Shown: positions 43,857 through 53,708 of the stretch, in pieces
Layout: each line of letters begins with the position of its first letter
How positions within the stretch are numbered: position 1 is the first letter of the stretch
The notes under the pieces: model-generated
Told to the model about the DNA's origin: nothing
What the model saw: only the letters and a program-made list of their open reading frames with translations
Databases searched by the model: none
Position numbers and translations under genes: made by a program
Source of the DNA: Acidobacteriota bacterium
GTDB lineage: Bacteria; Acidobacteriota; Terriglobia; Terriglobales; Acidobacteriaceae
Direction of reading: 5' to 3'
Length of the DNA stretch: 64,000 nucleotides
NCBI GenBank assembly: GCA_013289875.1
Contig: JABCZC010000015.1
Coordinates: 1-64,000, forward strand

Positions 43857-44669
43857 ATGGAAATTTTGTACGGCCTGCATCCTGTTGAGGAGGCGCTGCG
43901 CTCCGGGAGCAGGAAATTTGATCATGTCTGCGTGGCCGGGGAACGTGACGACCGGCACGACCGTCACAATCCGCGCCTGCAGCGGGTGATCGATGCCTGC
44001 CGTGAAAACGGCGTTCGGGTGCGCTCCGAGTCGAAAGACGAGCTCACGCGGCTGGCTAAAACCGCCGGTCATCAGGGCATTGTCGCCATCGTCCGCGGCC
44101 GGGAGTTTCTCGAGCTTGAGGATCTGTTCGATGGACCTGAGCCGCGTCTGCTGCTGGCGCTCGATGGCATCGAAGATCCGCAGAATCTCGGCGCGCTCCT
44201 GCGTACCGCCGATGCCTCCGGCGTGGACGGCGTGCTGCTGACCGAACGCCGGGCGGCTCCGCTGAGCCCCGTGGCGGTGAAGGCTTCGGCGGGAGCAGCC
44301 GAGCACGTTCGCATCGCCCGCGTCGTGAACCTGGTTCGGGCGCTCGAGCAGCTCAAGGAAAAGAACATCTGGTGCGTGGGACTCGATGAACGCGGCACGT
44401 CCAGTTACGAAGAGTACGACTACACGTCGAACACGGTGATTGTTCTGGGCAGGGAGGGCGACGGCCTGCACGATCTGGTCCGCCGCACCTGCGATCACCT
44501 GTTGAAAATTCCCATGGCCGGCCAGGTGTCGTCGCTGAATGTATCGGCGGCAGGAGCTGTGGTCATGTTCGAGGCCGCCCGGCAGCGCCGGTCAAAACAG
44601 AATGTTCTGGTGAAAACTGCCTCGGTCAGCGTCTCTCCCCATAAGGAGAAAAAAGGTTTGGGTTCATGA
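43857..44669 (+). CDS. rlmB: 23S rRNA 2'-O-methyltransferase (TrmH/RlmB family)
   Basis: 270 residues. An N-terminal substrate-binding domain opens YGLHPVEEALRSG. The SpoU knot follows with DPQNLGALLRTADASGVDG, IVLGREGDGL and the closing IPMAGQVSSLNVSAAGAV. It would methylate G2251 of 23S rRNA; assignment to RlmB within the SpoU family is by overall resemblance. A basic C-terminal tail follows. Its stop overlaps the start of the next gene (ATGA). Confidence 0.9.
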   Translation: MEILYGLHPVEEALRSGSRKFDHVCVAGERDDRHDRHNPRLQRVIDACRENGVRVRSESKDELTRLAKTAGHQGIVAIVRGREFLELEDLFDGPEPRLLLALDGIEDPQNLGALLRTADASGVDGVLLTERRAAPLSPVAVKASAGAAEHVRIARVVNLVRALEQLKEKNIWCVGLDERGTSSYEEYDYTSNTVIVLGREGDGLHDLVRRTCDHLLKIPMAGQVSSLNVSAAGAVVMFEAARQRRSKQNVLVKTASVSVSPHKEKKGLGS

Positions 44670-46580
44670 AGATTTGGAAGTCAATAGCCGCGGCAGTACT
44701 CTGCGGCGCTTTTTGCGGGGCCGCTGCACAACAGCAAACACCCGCACTGCAACCCAGCCAGACCCAGCAACCATCTCCCACGGGGCAGGGAACACCCCAG
44801 CCGTCGAATCCAAACGCGAAGGTGATCTTTTCGCGGTCGGACGAAGATGAAGTTCCAGCAAAGACCGAAACAGCAAAGCCGGAGGCTACCAAGGCTTCGG
44901 ATACGGTCAAGGCCACCGACCAGGAGCGAGGTTCTGTCACCTTCACGGCCTATGACCTTGACGTTCATCTTGCGCCGCGAGAGCACATCCTGACGGTTCG
45001 GGCTCGGATCGAGCTACGGAATGACGGGGAGCAGCCGCTGAAGGTCATCCCCCTGCAGATATCCTCGTCGCTGCAATTTGAAGACGTGAGCCTGGATGGC
45101 AAGCGGCTGGTCTTTGGCCGGCAGGTTCTCAATAGCGACGTCGATCATACCGGGCAGCTTAACGAAGCCGTAGTCGAACTGCCCAGCCCGCTCGCGCCGA
45201 AGGCCACGCTGAAGCTTGAAACCGTCTACAGCGGCCCGATTGAGATCGACGCCAAGCGGCTGATCCAGCTCGGCACCCCCGATGATGTGGCTGAGCGCTC
45301 CGACTGGGATCGCATTTCCGAGGACTTCACCGGCCTGCGTGGCTTCGGCAACAGCGTGTGGTATCCGGTCAGTTCTTCGCCGGTCTTGCTGGGCGATGGA
45401 GCGAAGCTCTTCGCGGAAATCGGCGCGCAGAAGCTGCGCCAATCGGAGGCCTCTGCGACAGTAAGGGTGTCCGTCGAATTCTTTGGTGTGCCGCCCACGG
45501 TGGCCGTTCTGAACGGGCACGCAGTCGAGATCGACAAACCCACGGCTATGCCTACCACGGATTATCCCGGTATTGTCACCTGCTCCCTTCCGCCCACAAA
45601 GCTGGGCTTCGCAGTCCCATCGCTCTTTGTGGCTTCAAGAACTCTGAGCGAGAGCAACGGGGTGCGTCTCTGCTCGCGAAGAAAATATGGCGAACGCGCA
45701 GGGTGTCATGGCAGCGGTGACAATCGTCAAGCCCCTGGTCGAGCAATGGCTGGGTGCAAAGCAAAAGAAGCCGCTTACCGTCGTCGATTTGCCGGAGCCG
45801 GAAGACGCGGCTTATGAACAGGGCGGAGTGCTGTTCACCGGCATCACACCTGATCCCCCGGAGAAGCTCGCCGAGAGCATGAGCCATGCGCTGGCTCATG
45901 CTTACTTCCAGTCGCCGCGTGAATGGTTGAACGAAGGCGTGGCCAGTTTCATCGGCACGCTTTGGATCGAGCACATTCACGATCGCAATCTGGCGCTTGA
46001 AACGCTCGAAGCGTCGCGCGGAGCCCTGGCCTTCGCCGAGCCGGGAACGCCCGGCGCCGGGCCCGGACAGGATCTGCTGCATGCGTCGGATGTTGTCTAC
46101 TACCGCACGAAAGCCGCGTACGTGTTCTGGATGCTCCGCGACATCGCGGGAGACAAGCAGCTGGCCACCGCGCTCCAGGCGTATAACGCAGCCGAGGACA
46201 CAAGTCCGGAATATTTTGAGCTTCTGGTCGAGCGCGCCAGCGGCAAGGATCTGAAGTGGTTCTTCGACGACTGGGTATATCGCGATCGCGGCCTGCCCGA
46301 TCTCTCGATTGCCGAGGTCCATACCAGCCCGGCGGGACACGAAGGCGAGTATCTGGTCGCCATCAATCTATCAAACGACGGCTTTGCCGAAGCCGAGGTC
46401 CCTGTCACGGTGCGCTCGCACGAGAATACAGTGACCGAACGTGTACGCCTGCTGGGAAAAACGAAGACTGTCCACCGCATGCTGTCCCATGGCGAACCTG
46501 AAGTGATCATCGTTAACGACGGCGCGGTTCCCGAGGTGCAGACCGGTGTTCACAAGCGAGAGATCACGAATAAGAATTAG
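44666..46580 (+). pseudogene. Frameshifted M1/Peptidase-MA-like secreted protein
   Basis: The start frame encodes a signal peptide (AAAVLCGAFCGAAAQ), a Gln/Pro linker and an M1-like N-terminal beta domain (VTFTAYDLDVHLAPREHILT). Around 45671 coding moves to the next frame: NGVRL in one frame continues as AREENMANAQG in the other, so one extra or two missing bases are needed. The second part carries a metalloprotease-like helix in which HExxH has become HALAH (45885-45899), while WLNEGVASF (Glu at 45933) is kept with only 11 residues between. So even the repaired product lacks the catalytic Glu. A sequencing error is possible. Confidence 0.7.
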
Positions 46581-46601
46581 GGATCATTCACGCAGCGAAA
46601 T

Positions 46602-49325
46602 TCAGTGTTCAGATATGTTCTGCGGCGATTCAAGCACAGGATGCGCAAGTGTGCCGCGGATGCGAAGCATCGATGCGTCTCGTGCGGGCCACTGCAGATC
46701 GACTATCCGGTCGAAGCTGATGGTTCCAGTGACGGGATTCGTTCGATCCGGGGGATTAAATTCCAGAACTCTATTGGCGATCGTGCCGCTCGCTGACCAG
46801 CGGGAGAAATGTGCCGTAGAAAATTTTGCTGCGCGGGCGCCGGCAAAGCTCGTCTTTTCCAGACTCGCGGATGTTGCTTCTGACAGCGGTGCTCCAGCAG
46901 TCAGCGGCGCACCTGCTGTGGCAAGCGATCCGTTGACCCAATCCCACTGAAATGTGCCGTGCGCCGACGAGGCCAGGTCGGAAGCCGAGTAACCCTCCAG
47001 CGTAAGCATGGCTTTGCCGTTCATCGTGCCCGTCCCCCATTTTTCGTGGAAGATCGCCGCAGCCTGGGCGATGCCGACTCCTGACCAATTGAGATTGAGC
47101 GAATAGGCAGGACGGCTTCCGGCAGTTTCAATGCCTCCCACGATGTTGACCGAACCGCCAAGCGTGCCTGCGTCGAGCGAGGTAATCTCTACCCGGCTCC
47201 CGTGCACGGCCAGCGTTCCCTGCGCGTTCTGCATCGCGAGGCCTCCCAAGGAGAGCACGCCCACATGGACCGTACCTTCAAGCGGCGGCCACGGAGCCGT
47301 CTTCCGTTCCACCTGCGCGAGGATAGCGCTGAGCAGTTCTCCGTGGTGACCCGCGCCGATGAGAGCGGATTCAAGGGCGGCCACGTCCAGGCTGGCGATC
47401 TCGAGATTGAAATGTCCCACATCTGCTGGCGCTGAGTTGCCCTGTCCGTCGTTGTTGGAGGCCGCGCAGTCTTCAGCTCCGTCACAGCGCCGCGGCCAGG
47501 TAAACGACCCGCGCACCGGGATCCCGTTGACCGTAAGGCTTGTGTTGGTCCACGTCACTTTGTCGGGAGAGAAATTCGCGGTGGCCGAAGCAATCTCAAC
47601 CGGCTTGGGCAGCCAGTTCAGTTTGGCTTGGGCATGCTCGATCCGGAGCCAGCCCTCTGTCGTCAGCGCCCCTGCGGACTCGTTGACCGGCGTCATCCAG
47701 GGTCCTGCAAGCATTAGATTGAGATCGGCTGTAGCCTGAGGTCCCGCGCTCGCCGGAGTCAGGCCGGCAAGTGAAGAACCTAGCAGACCCGATGATTTAC
47801 TCAAAGCCACCAGGCGACCGAGATCTGCCTGCCCGGTTACGCGTACGGCAAAGCCTGCGCCGGTGACTTGTCCAGAGATCTCAAGGGGATCGGGTGCGCC
47901 GAGAGTGAGGGAAGCGGCTTCGAGCAGGATCGCAGGATGGCCGTGTGTCTCCCCGGAGAGGCGGGCATTTTGTTTCGACCTGACCCGTCTCGCGTGCGGA
48001 GGCGGAGCGGCGAGCTCCGGAGTAACGAAGTGCAGAGTGGGAAATACTACTGGTTTTTCCAATCCGGGAAGACTAAGGGCGAGCGATTCGACGGTGGCTT
48101 GTCCGGAAAGCGCGCGTGCCCGTTCAGCCGGTGCAAACTGGCCCGAGAAAATGAATTGACCATTGATTAAGCCGGTGGAACTGAGCGACGGCGTCAATCC
48201 TCGGCGCAGAAGTCCCAGGGTGCTGACCGCGAATGCGGCCGGGGCGTGGTTGATTTCGAGCGTGAGATGCGCCTCCGCCTGGGTTAGCTTGCTTACGCTG
48301 CCGGTGAGCAGCAGGTGCCCGTCTCCCACTGGCCACAGGCAGGTCAAGTCATTGATCGAGCGTATCGCGCGTTGGTAGACTCCGCGGCATCTTGCATCGA
48401 TGTTGAGCTGTGTCAGCGGAGTAAATTCCTGCCGGTGCGCGTCGTCAATGCGAATCCGCGTATTCACCTGCAGGTTGCGTATGTCTCCCGCGAAGTCTGC
48501 TTCCGCGCGAAGGAGCCCACGCCAGCCGCTGTCCCGGCCGAAGACCATGCGGCTTACCTGGCCAAGCGGAGCTTTGTTCCATTCGGCGTGGAGCTTGAGC
48601 TGCATCTCGTCGAGCGCCGTGGCGCGGTTCAACGACCCCTCCAGGCGCATCAGGCCGGTGTCGGCGAGATCCAGGTCGAGATCAGTGCGCGCAGGCTGGC
48701 CTTCGAAGCGGAGCCGCCACTGGTCCGGTTCGGCCAGCCAGATGGAAAGGTCAGAGTTGAGAAATGAAAAGGACTTCTTTTCCGCACCCGACTTGAAGTT
48801 GATCCGCGCGGAGCGGAACTCGATATACGGAAAGCGGAGCGCGGCGGTTGCGTGATGCTGTGCTGTTGGCGCGTTCGCGGTGTGCGCCGCCTGAATCAGC
48901 AGTGAGCCAAAATTCCATTGGCCCCGGTTGTCCCGAACCAGGTTCAGGCTGGCGTTGTCCAGGTCGATGCGGCTCACCTCGAGGCGTCGTCGCCAGAGCG
49001 AAGCGAGCCGCAGCGAAACCGTCACCGAAGGGGCGCGCAACAGCGGTTCCGCGCCGAAGCCGGGGTCTTCTTCGACGACAAAATCCGTGATCGCGAGGCC
49101 GGGGTGAGGCAGGAGTTCAAGCTGCACCGACCCAAGATGGACCGGACGGCCCACGCCGCGGGTCAGGCTTTCAGCAATGGTGCGGTGATAGCGATTAATG
49201 TTGATCAGCGGCAACACCACTGTCGCTGTCACAAACGTCAGAGCGAGCCCCAGCACAACCCACCGCAAGAAGCTGCCTCTGCGATGGCCTTCGATCGGCG
49301 CGATACCCGTAGCGGGCTCGCTCAT
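46602..49325 (-). CDS. AsmA-family protein
   Basis: 907 residues. A single N-terminal membrane helix (about 21-43) precedes an AsmA domain with INRYHRTIAESLTRGVGRPV and LGSVQLELLPHPGLAITDF. The long middle is beta-rich and repetitive, as in the AsmA/TamB lipid-transport bridge proteins; AsmA-like C-terminal motifs (AIFHEKWGTGTMNGKAMLTL) follow. It probably spans the periplasm and shuttles lipids to the outer membrane. Its ATG is one base from the lepB1 stop, so it belongs to the rnc-lepB-lepB run. Confidence 0.85.
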   Translation of the reverse strand: MSEPATGIAPIEGHRRGSFLRWVVLGLALTFVTATVVLPLININRYHRTIAESLTRGVGRPVHLGSVQLELLPHPGLAITDFVVEEDPGFGAEPLLRAPSVTVSLRLASLWRRRLEVSRIDLDNASLNLVRDNRGQWNFGSLLIQAAHTANAPTAQHHATAALRFPYIEFRSARINFKSGAEKKSFSFLNSDLSIWLAEPDQWRLRFEGQPARTDLDLDLADTGLMRLEGSLNRATALDEMQLKLHAEWNKAPLGQVSRMVFGRDSGWRGLLRAEADFAGDIRNLQVNTRIRIDDAHRQEFTPLTQLNIDARCRGVYQRAIRSINDLTCLWPVGDGHLLLTGSVSKLTQAEAHLTLEINHAPAAFAVSTLGLLRRGLTPSLSSTGLINGQFIFSGQFAPAERARALSGQATVESLALSLPGLEKPVVFPTLHFVTPELAAPPPHARRVRSKQNARLSGETHGHPAILLEAASLTLGAPDPLEISGQVTGAGFAVRVTGQADLGRLVALSKSSGLLGSSLAGLTPASAGPQATADLNLMLAGPWMTPVNESAGALTTEGWLRIEHAQAKLNWLPKPVEIASATANFSPDKVTWTNTSLTVNGIPVRGSFTWPRRCDGAEDCAASNNDGQGNSAPADVGHFNLEIASLDVAALESALIGAGHHGELLSAILAQVERKTAPWPPLEGTVHVGVLSLGGLAMQNAQGTLAVHGSRVEITSLDAGTLGGSVNIVGGIETAGSRPAYSLNLNWSGVGIAQAAAIFHEKWGTGTMNGKAMLTLEGYSASDLASSAHGTFQWDWVNGSLATAGAPLTAGAPLSEATSASLEKTSFAGARAAKFSTAHFSRWSASGTIANRVLEFNPPDRTNPVTGTISFDRIVDLQWPARDASMLRIRGTLAHPVLESPQNISEH

Positions 49326-49326
49326 C

Positions 49327-50103
49327 TCACTTCACCAGGTGGAAGGTTCGACGCCAGCGCGTCTCGTCGAAAAAGTGAAGAATGATGTGTCCGATGAAGC
49401 CAATACGATCGGAGATCCCTGTCTTCTCATACTGGTTTTCCGGAGTGACAAACGACCAATAGACGAAGAGCGGGCGGCCCACAATGTTGGCGCGAGGGAC
49501 GAATCCCCAATAGCGGCTGTCCAGACTCACGGTACGGTTGTCCCCCATGGCGAAATAATTGCCTGGAGGCACGACCAGATCGCCATTTTGAATGTAATTG
49601 GGCAGCGCCAGAGACCATGTGGCCGTCACTTCGCCGCCATCCGGAGGCGCGATGGCAGGGAAGTCGTCGCGGTAAGGATAGGCATTATCTTCGGTTGGTT
49701 TGGCGGCCAGCGGTTCATCCTGAGCCTGCCCGTTCAGATAAACAATGCCATTCACGAGGTGAATATGATCACCGGGAACCCCCACCACCCTTTTCACCAG
49801 GTAGAGATCGGGCTCGCCCGGCTTGAAGAAGACGATGATATCCCCGCGGCGCACATCGCGGTAGTGAACAAACGGGGCCCAGTGCGTTGGCGGGGCGAGG
49901 GTGATGCGGTCCACCAGCACGTGATCGCCGACCAGCAGCGTTTTCTCCATCGACGACGAGGGAATGGCGAAATTCTGGAAGACGAAAGTTAGAGCGAAGA
50001 GGCCAAGGACGAGCACGCCGCAGATCGAGGCGAAGGCTTCCAAAGGTGTTTCTTCACTGCTATGGGTGGTTTTCGCGGATTGCTTTTCGAGCGTCTGCTC
50101 CAT
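49327..50103 (-). CDS. lepB: Signal peptidase I, second of two tandem copies
   Basis: 258 residues from MEQTLEKQS (50103). An N-terminal membrane anchor (about 24-43) precedes box B IPSSSMEKTLLVGDHV with the nucleophile Ser51, then YLVKRVVGVPGDHI with the general base Lys104, and GDNRTVSLDSRYWGFV. All catalytic boxes are intact. It cleaves signal peptides at the outer face of the inner membrane. 44 bases after the other lepB and coupled to asmA. Confidence 0.95.
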   Translation of the reverse strand: MEQTLEKQSAKTTHSSEETPLEAFASICGVLVLGLFALTFVFQNFAIPSSSMEKTLLVGDHVLVDRITLAPPTHWAPFVHYRDVRRGDIIVFFKPGEPDLYLVKRVVGVPGDHIHLVNGIVYLNGQAQDEPLAAKPTEDNAYPYRDDFPAIAPPDGGEVTATWSLALPNYIQNGDLVVPPGNYFAMGDNRTVSLDSRYWGFVPRANIVGRPLFVYWSFVTPENQYEKTGISDRIGFIGHIILHFFDETRWRRTFHLVK

Positions 50104-50147
50104 GTTTCCTGTCTGAATCTCCTGCGCCCTCAAAAGAGGCGCGAGCA

Positions 50148-51011
50148 TTAGCGAACGATGCGGAAGATGCGGTCCCACCGCGCGAAGTCCATTACCTTGT
50201 CGATCGCGTCATTGTCGTGTCCGAGTTTATCACTTGAGGAATTGAGAGCGGAGACACGCGGCAGCTCGGGCAGATCGGTTGTGGATGTCTGACGCAGCGA
50301 AAAATAGATGACGAACGGCCGTCCAACAATCGCTGAGCGCGGAACGAAACCCCAGTAGCGGCTGTCGCGGCTGTGATTGCGGTTGTCACCCATCACAAAG
50401 TATTGACCCGCCGGCACAATCAGGTCGCCGTCCTGCACGTCTCGGCGCATCTGCAGCCACCAGTGCGTATCCACTCCGGGATCGGTGTACATCGCGGTCG
50501 GGAACTGGTCGCGGAAGGTGTCCGCATAGGCCGATTCGTAGACCACATAAGGCTCTGTCACCGGCTGGCCGTTACGATAGACGACTCCGTCGCGCAGGTG
50601 AATGCGGTCACCCGGAACCCCGATTACCCGCTTCACGACATGCTCGGCTGGATCGAGCGGAAAGTGGAAGACCACGATGTCCCCGCGCTGCACATCGCGA
50701 TACGGCAGCACGTGCGCCCAGATGCCCTTCGGACCGTAAATGCTCTTGTTGACCAGCAGAAAATCACCCACCAGCAGTGTCCGCTCCATCGATTCCGACG
50801 GGATCCGAAAGGGCTGCAGGATAAAGGTCAGAGCAAAGAGCGCCATCACAAGGATGGTAAGCAGGGAGCGTACTGTTTCGAGCGGCGAGGGGTAGACAAG
50901 GTGCTTGTGCACCGTAGGATGCACGGCGGCGCTCGGCGGTGCTGGCGCTGCAATCGCTTCCGCTTCGTCTTCCTCGGCAGAAATTTCCGGATTGTGAACC
51001 GTCTCACTCAT
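50148..51011 (-). CDS. lepB: Signal peptidase I, first of two tandem copies
   Basis: 287 residues. An acidic, Ala/Pro-rich cytosolic N-terminus, a membrane helix (about 49-66), box B RIPSESMERTLLVGDF with Ser74, KRVIGVPGDRI with Lys127, and GDNRNHSRDSRYWGFV. It shares order and motifs with the downstream copy but differs over most of its length, so the duplication looks old. Its start overlaps the rnc stop by 4 bases. Confidence 0.95.
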   Translation of the reverse strand: MSETVHNPEISAEEDEAEAIAAPAPPSAAVHPTVHKHLVYPSPLETVRSLLTILVMALFALTFILQPFRIPSESMERTLLVGDFLLVNKSIYGPKGIWAHVLPYRDVQRGDIVVFHFPLDPAEHVVKRVIGVPGDRIHLRDGVVYRNGQPVTEPYVVYESAYADTFRDQFPTAMYTDPGVDTHWWLQMRRDVQDGDLIVPAGQYFVMGDNRNHSRDSRYWGFVPRSAIVGRPFVIYFSLRQTSTTDLPELPRVSALNSSSDKLGHDNDAIDKVMDFARWDRIFRIVR

Positions 51012-51826
51012 ACTTCTGCGCCCGTCTCCATCACGGGCTTCCTGCGCTCCAGTTTCATGATGGCGCGGCGGGCCGCTTCCTGCTCGGCTTTTTTCTTGGT
51101 GTTGCCCAATCCGCGCGCCAGCGCCTTCACCTTGTTACCGTTCTTCGCTACGAATACTTCCACCAGAAACCGCTTGCGGTGGTCGGGTCCGCCCTCCGCT
51201 TTCACCACGTACTCGGGCTGGCCCTGCTTCTTGGCCTGCAGCAATTCCTGCAGTGCCGATTTGTGGTCGCCGATGCTGCTGCCGCCCATCATCCGGTCCC
51301 GCAGTCCGGCGGCCGAGGGTTCAATCACTTCGCGCACAATGAAGGCGCGCGTGCTTTCGATGCCCGCATCTAGATAGAGCGCGGCCACCACGGCTTCGAT
51401 GCAATTTGCCAGCAGGGCGTTTTTCTTGCGTCCGCCGCTGCGCTCTTCTCCGCGTCCCAGCAGCATGTGCTCGCCAAGGTTCAGCCTCGCAGCAACCAGT
51501 CCCAGGTGCCGCCGGCTCACCAGTTCGGCGCGCAGGCGGGTAAGCTCGCCCTCGTGCAGATCCGGATAGCGCTTGCACAGTTCCTCCGCCACCAGAAAGC
51601 CCACGACAGCATCGCCCAGAAATTCCAGCTGCTCATTGTCCGAGTCAGGATCGGAACCCGCCCCGGAGGTCGCCTCAACGCCGCTCGTAGTCCCGGCCTC
51701 GGGAGCCGCCAGTCGTTGCTCGGATGCCAGCGAGCGATGGGTCAGCGCGCGCGTCAGCAGCTCGGGCCGCGCGAAGCGATGCCTTAGCAGCGTTTCAAGT
51801 TTGGGCAGACCTGGTGGTTCTTTCAA
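51008..51826 (-). CDS. rnc: Ribonuclease III
   Basis: 272 residues. The signature NEQLEFLGDAVVGFLV carries the catalytic Glu68 and Asp72, and a C-terminal double-stranded RNA-binding domain contains ALARGLGNTKKKAEQEAARR. An extra ~26-residue Gly/Ser/Ala/Asp-rich insertion lies just before the signature (about residues 39-64), unusual for the family. It processes rRNA and other duplex RNA. The stop overlaps the lepB start (ATGA), a linkage seen in many bacteria. Confidence 0.95.
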   Translation of the reverse strand: MKEPPGLPKLETLLRHRFARPELLTRALTHRSLASEQRLAAPEAGTTSGVEATSGAGSDPDSDNEQLEFLGDAVVGFLVAEELCKRYPDLHEGELTRLRAELVSRRHLGLVAARLNLGEHMLLGRGEERSGGRKKNALLANCIEAVVAALYLDAGIESTRAFIVREVIEPSAAGLRDRMMGGSSIGDHKSALQELLQAKKQGQPEYVVKAEGGPDHRKRFLVEVFVAKNGNKVKALARGLGNTKKKAEQEAARRAIMKLERRKPVMETGAEV

Positions 51827-51869
51827 CTTGCAGGGTTCTCCTCAATGGGCGCAGTCTCTGCATTTTTCT

Positions 51870-53633
51870 CTATTGCGGATGTTGCGATGGCGTTGCCGCC
51901 GGGGCTGGTGTTTTGGACGGAGGATCCCCGGCGTCGTCATCTCCATCCGGAGTTTCGTGCTTCGGCAAAGCGAAAGGCTCCTTTACACCCTTTTCCGCCG
52001 CGCTGCGGGTATCCGGCTGGCTGTCGCGTACGCTGAGCGCGCTCTTGTATTCGGCCACCGCATCTTCCCGCTTCTCCTCGACATCCAGTATGCGGCCAAG
52101 ATAAATGTGCGCCCACGCAAGCATACGGGGATCGCTGGAAAGACGGATCGTCTCGCGGAAGGCAACTTCAGCGTCGTCGATCCTCCCGCTCATCAGGTCT
52201 GCGCGGGCGAGGATGAAGTTCGCGCGCGCCGCCTCTGCCGTGTGCTGTTTCAGAGCTGTCTCTGAAAGATCGGCAGCCATCTTCGGATCGCCCTTCACCA
52301 GGTCAAGCTCAGCCAGGTCCAGGCCATGCGGCCTCGCCGGTGCGCGTCGCACAATGTCTGACGAGCCCTCCTCGACGAAATGAATGTTTTTCAGCCGCCC
52401 CAGCTCCTGCGAAACATCCATCCCGTAGACCATCTCGCCGATACTCTCCTTCAAGCTCGCGGGAGAATGCTCGAACGCGATCAGCTGGGTATAGAAGTAC
52501 TGCGTCAGCACGTAGCCCTCAGTCATGTCGCGCCCTACGCGCTGCTCGCGTATCGCGCTGTCCTTTTGCACTGCCGCGATGTGCGCGCGGTACAGGGGAT
52601 CGAGTTCGCTGTGAGCGGTGTTCTCCGGAATGCGAGGAATCACAACGCCCGTCTCCATGGTGCGCGCCTCGATGGCGCGAATCATCGACTCAATGACCAG
52701 AGAGACAATATCGCTGCGATAGACAAAATCCAGGGGAGCGTCCCGCACGGTTTTCAGAAAAGGCAGGAGCCGATCCATCGCCGACGCGCGCGCGTACAGC
52801 AGCGGTTCGATTTCGTAGTGCAGATAGGTGTGGCGCACTTCGCCCATGTGGATGGTGCCGTTTACCGGCGATGCCACCACGACGTAATCGGACCCATAAA
52901 CGCGGGCGTTCGTCTCCGCGGGCGAAATCATCGGCTCGAGCACCACCAGAAAGCGCCGGCCGTCATAAGTGCTGGCAGGCATCTTCAGGTAGATGTTCGT
53001 GTCCACAATCATCTTGGTCAGAGGATCATGCAGTCGCGCAATCTCCTCTTCATAGGCCGGCCGGTTTTCCACCCAGATCGCATGCAGATGGATGGCCTCC
53101 ACAAAGTCCCGCAGCAGCGGCAAAACGTTTTCCACTTGCGTCGAATCCGGCGGCAGGTCGATTGTGTCCACGCTGGTAGCAAGCTCCGGCGGAGGCGTCA
53201 GGTACAACGCCAGCGAGATATACTGCGCCAGGTCGCGTCCCGCTTCAGCCAGCCGGTGCTGATCGATGTATTGGCACAGGTGGTAGCGAGCCTGGCGCGC
53301 GTCCGTCGATTGCTCGGTGGCCTGGTTCACTTGCTCGCGAATGTGCTCACGTATCGGATCCGATTCCGCCAGCCCGTTGTCATATCCGCAGGCGTTGAGG
53401 GCCACGGCAATATCGAAGACGGCTTCGCTGGTCTGCAGACTGATCGCCGGCCCCGCAGGATCCACGAGCGCGGGAGGCTTTGGCGGTGGCGGCATATTTG
53501 GAGCCTGACTCTGATCAGGCTTCGACTTCGCCGGCTTCTGGGCCGGTTGCTGGGCGAAAGCAGGGCAGGAAAGGGCCAGCGCAACAGCGGCCAAAGGTAC
53601 GCAAAAACGAGTCAGATGATGGGAAAGCCGCAT
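51870..53633 (-). CDS. Secreted hypothetical protein with C-terminal TPR-like repeats
   Basis: 587 residues. Signal peptide (LAAVALALSCPAFAQQ), then a Pro/Lys-rich linker, a central domain of about 350 residues that I do not recognise (ALNACGYDNGLAESDPIREH is its most distinctive motif), and two to three helical repeats near the C-terminus (ARANFILARADLMSGRIDDA, WAHIYLGRILDVEEKREDAV). It probably acts in the periplasm or outer membrane. It precedes rnc by 43 bases. It looks like a lineage-type protein of Acidobacteriota, from memory. Confidence 0.72.
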   Translation of the reverse strand: MRLSHHLTRFCVPLAAVALALSCPAFAQQPAQKPAKSKPDQSQAPNMPPPPKPPALVDPAGPAISLQTSEAVFDIAVALNACGYDNGLAESDPIREHIREQVNQATEQSTDARQARYHLCQYIDQHRLAEAGRDLAQYISLALYLTPPPELATSVDTIDLPPDSTQVENVLPLLRDFVEAIHLHAIWVENRPAYEEEIARLHDPLTKMIVDTNIYLKMPASTYDGRRFLVVLEPMISPAETNARVYGSDYVVVASPVNGTIHMGEVRHTYLHYEIEPLLYARASAMDRLLPFLKTVRDAPLDFVYRSDIVSLVIESMIRAIEARTMETGVVIPRIPENTAHSELDPLYRAHIAAVQKDSAIREQRVGRDMTEGYVLTQYFYTQLIAFEHSPASLKESIGEMVYGMDVSQELGRLKNIHFVEEGSSDIVRRAPARPHGLDLAELDLVKGDPKMAADLSETALKQHTAEAARANFILARADLMSGRIDDAEVAFRETIRLSSDPRMLAWAHIYLGRILDVEEKREDAVAEYKSALSVRDSQPDTRSAAEKGVKEPFALPKHETPDGDDDAGDPPSKTPAPAATPSQHPQ

Positions 53634-53708
53634 AGATCAGTAAGGAAACCCGCATCTGCAACGATGCCGGTACGTCTATTTGAGTCTATGCGCCCGAAAG
53701 TAGAGGGG

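Noticed and set aside
45358-45720. Third frame across the M1-like frameshift
   Set aside because: No M1-like sequence in it; the two frames named in the feature account for the homologous parts.
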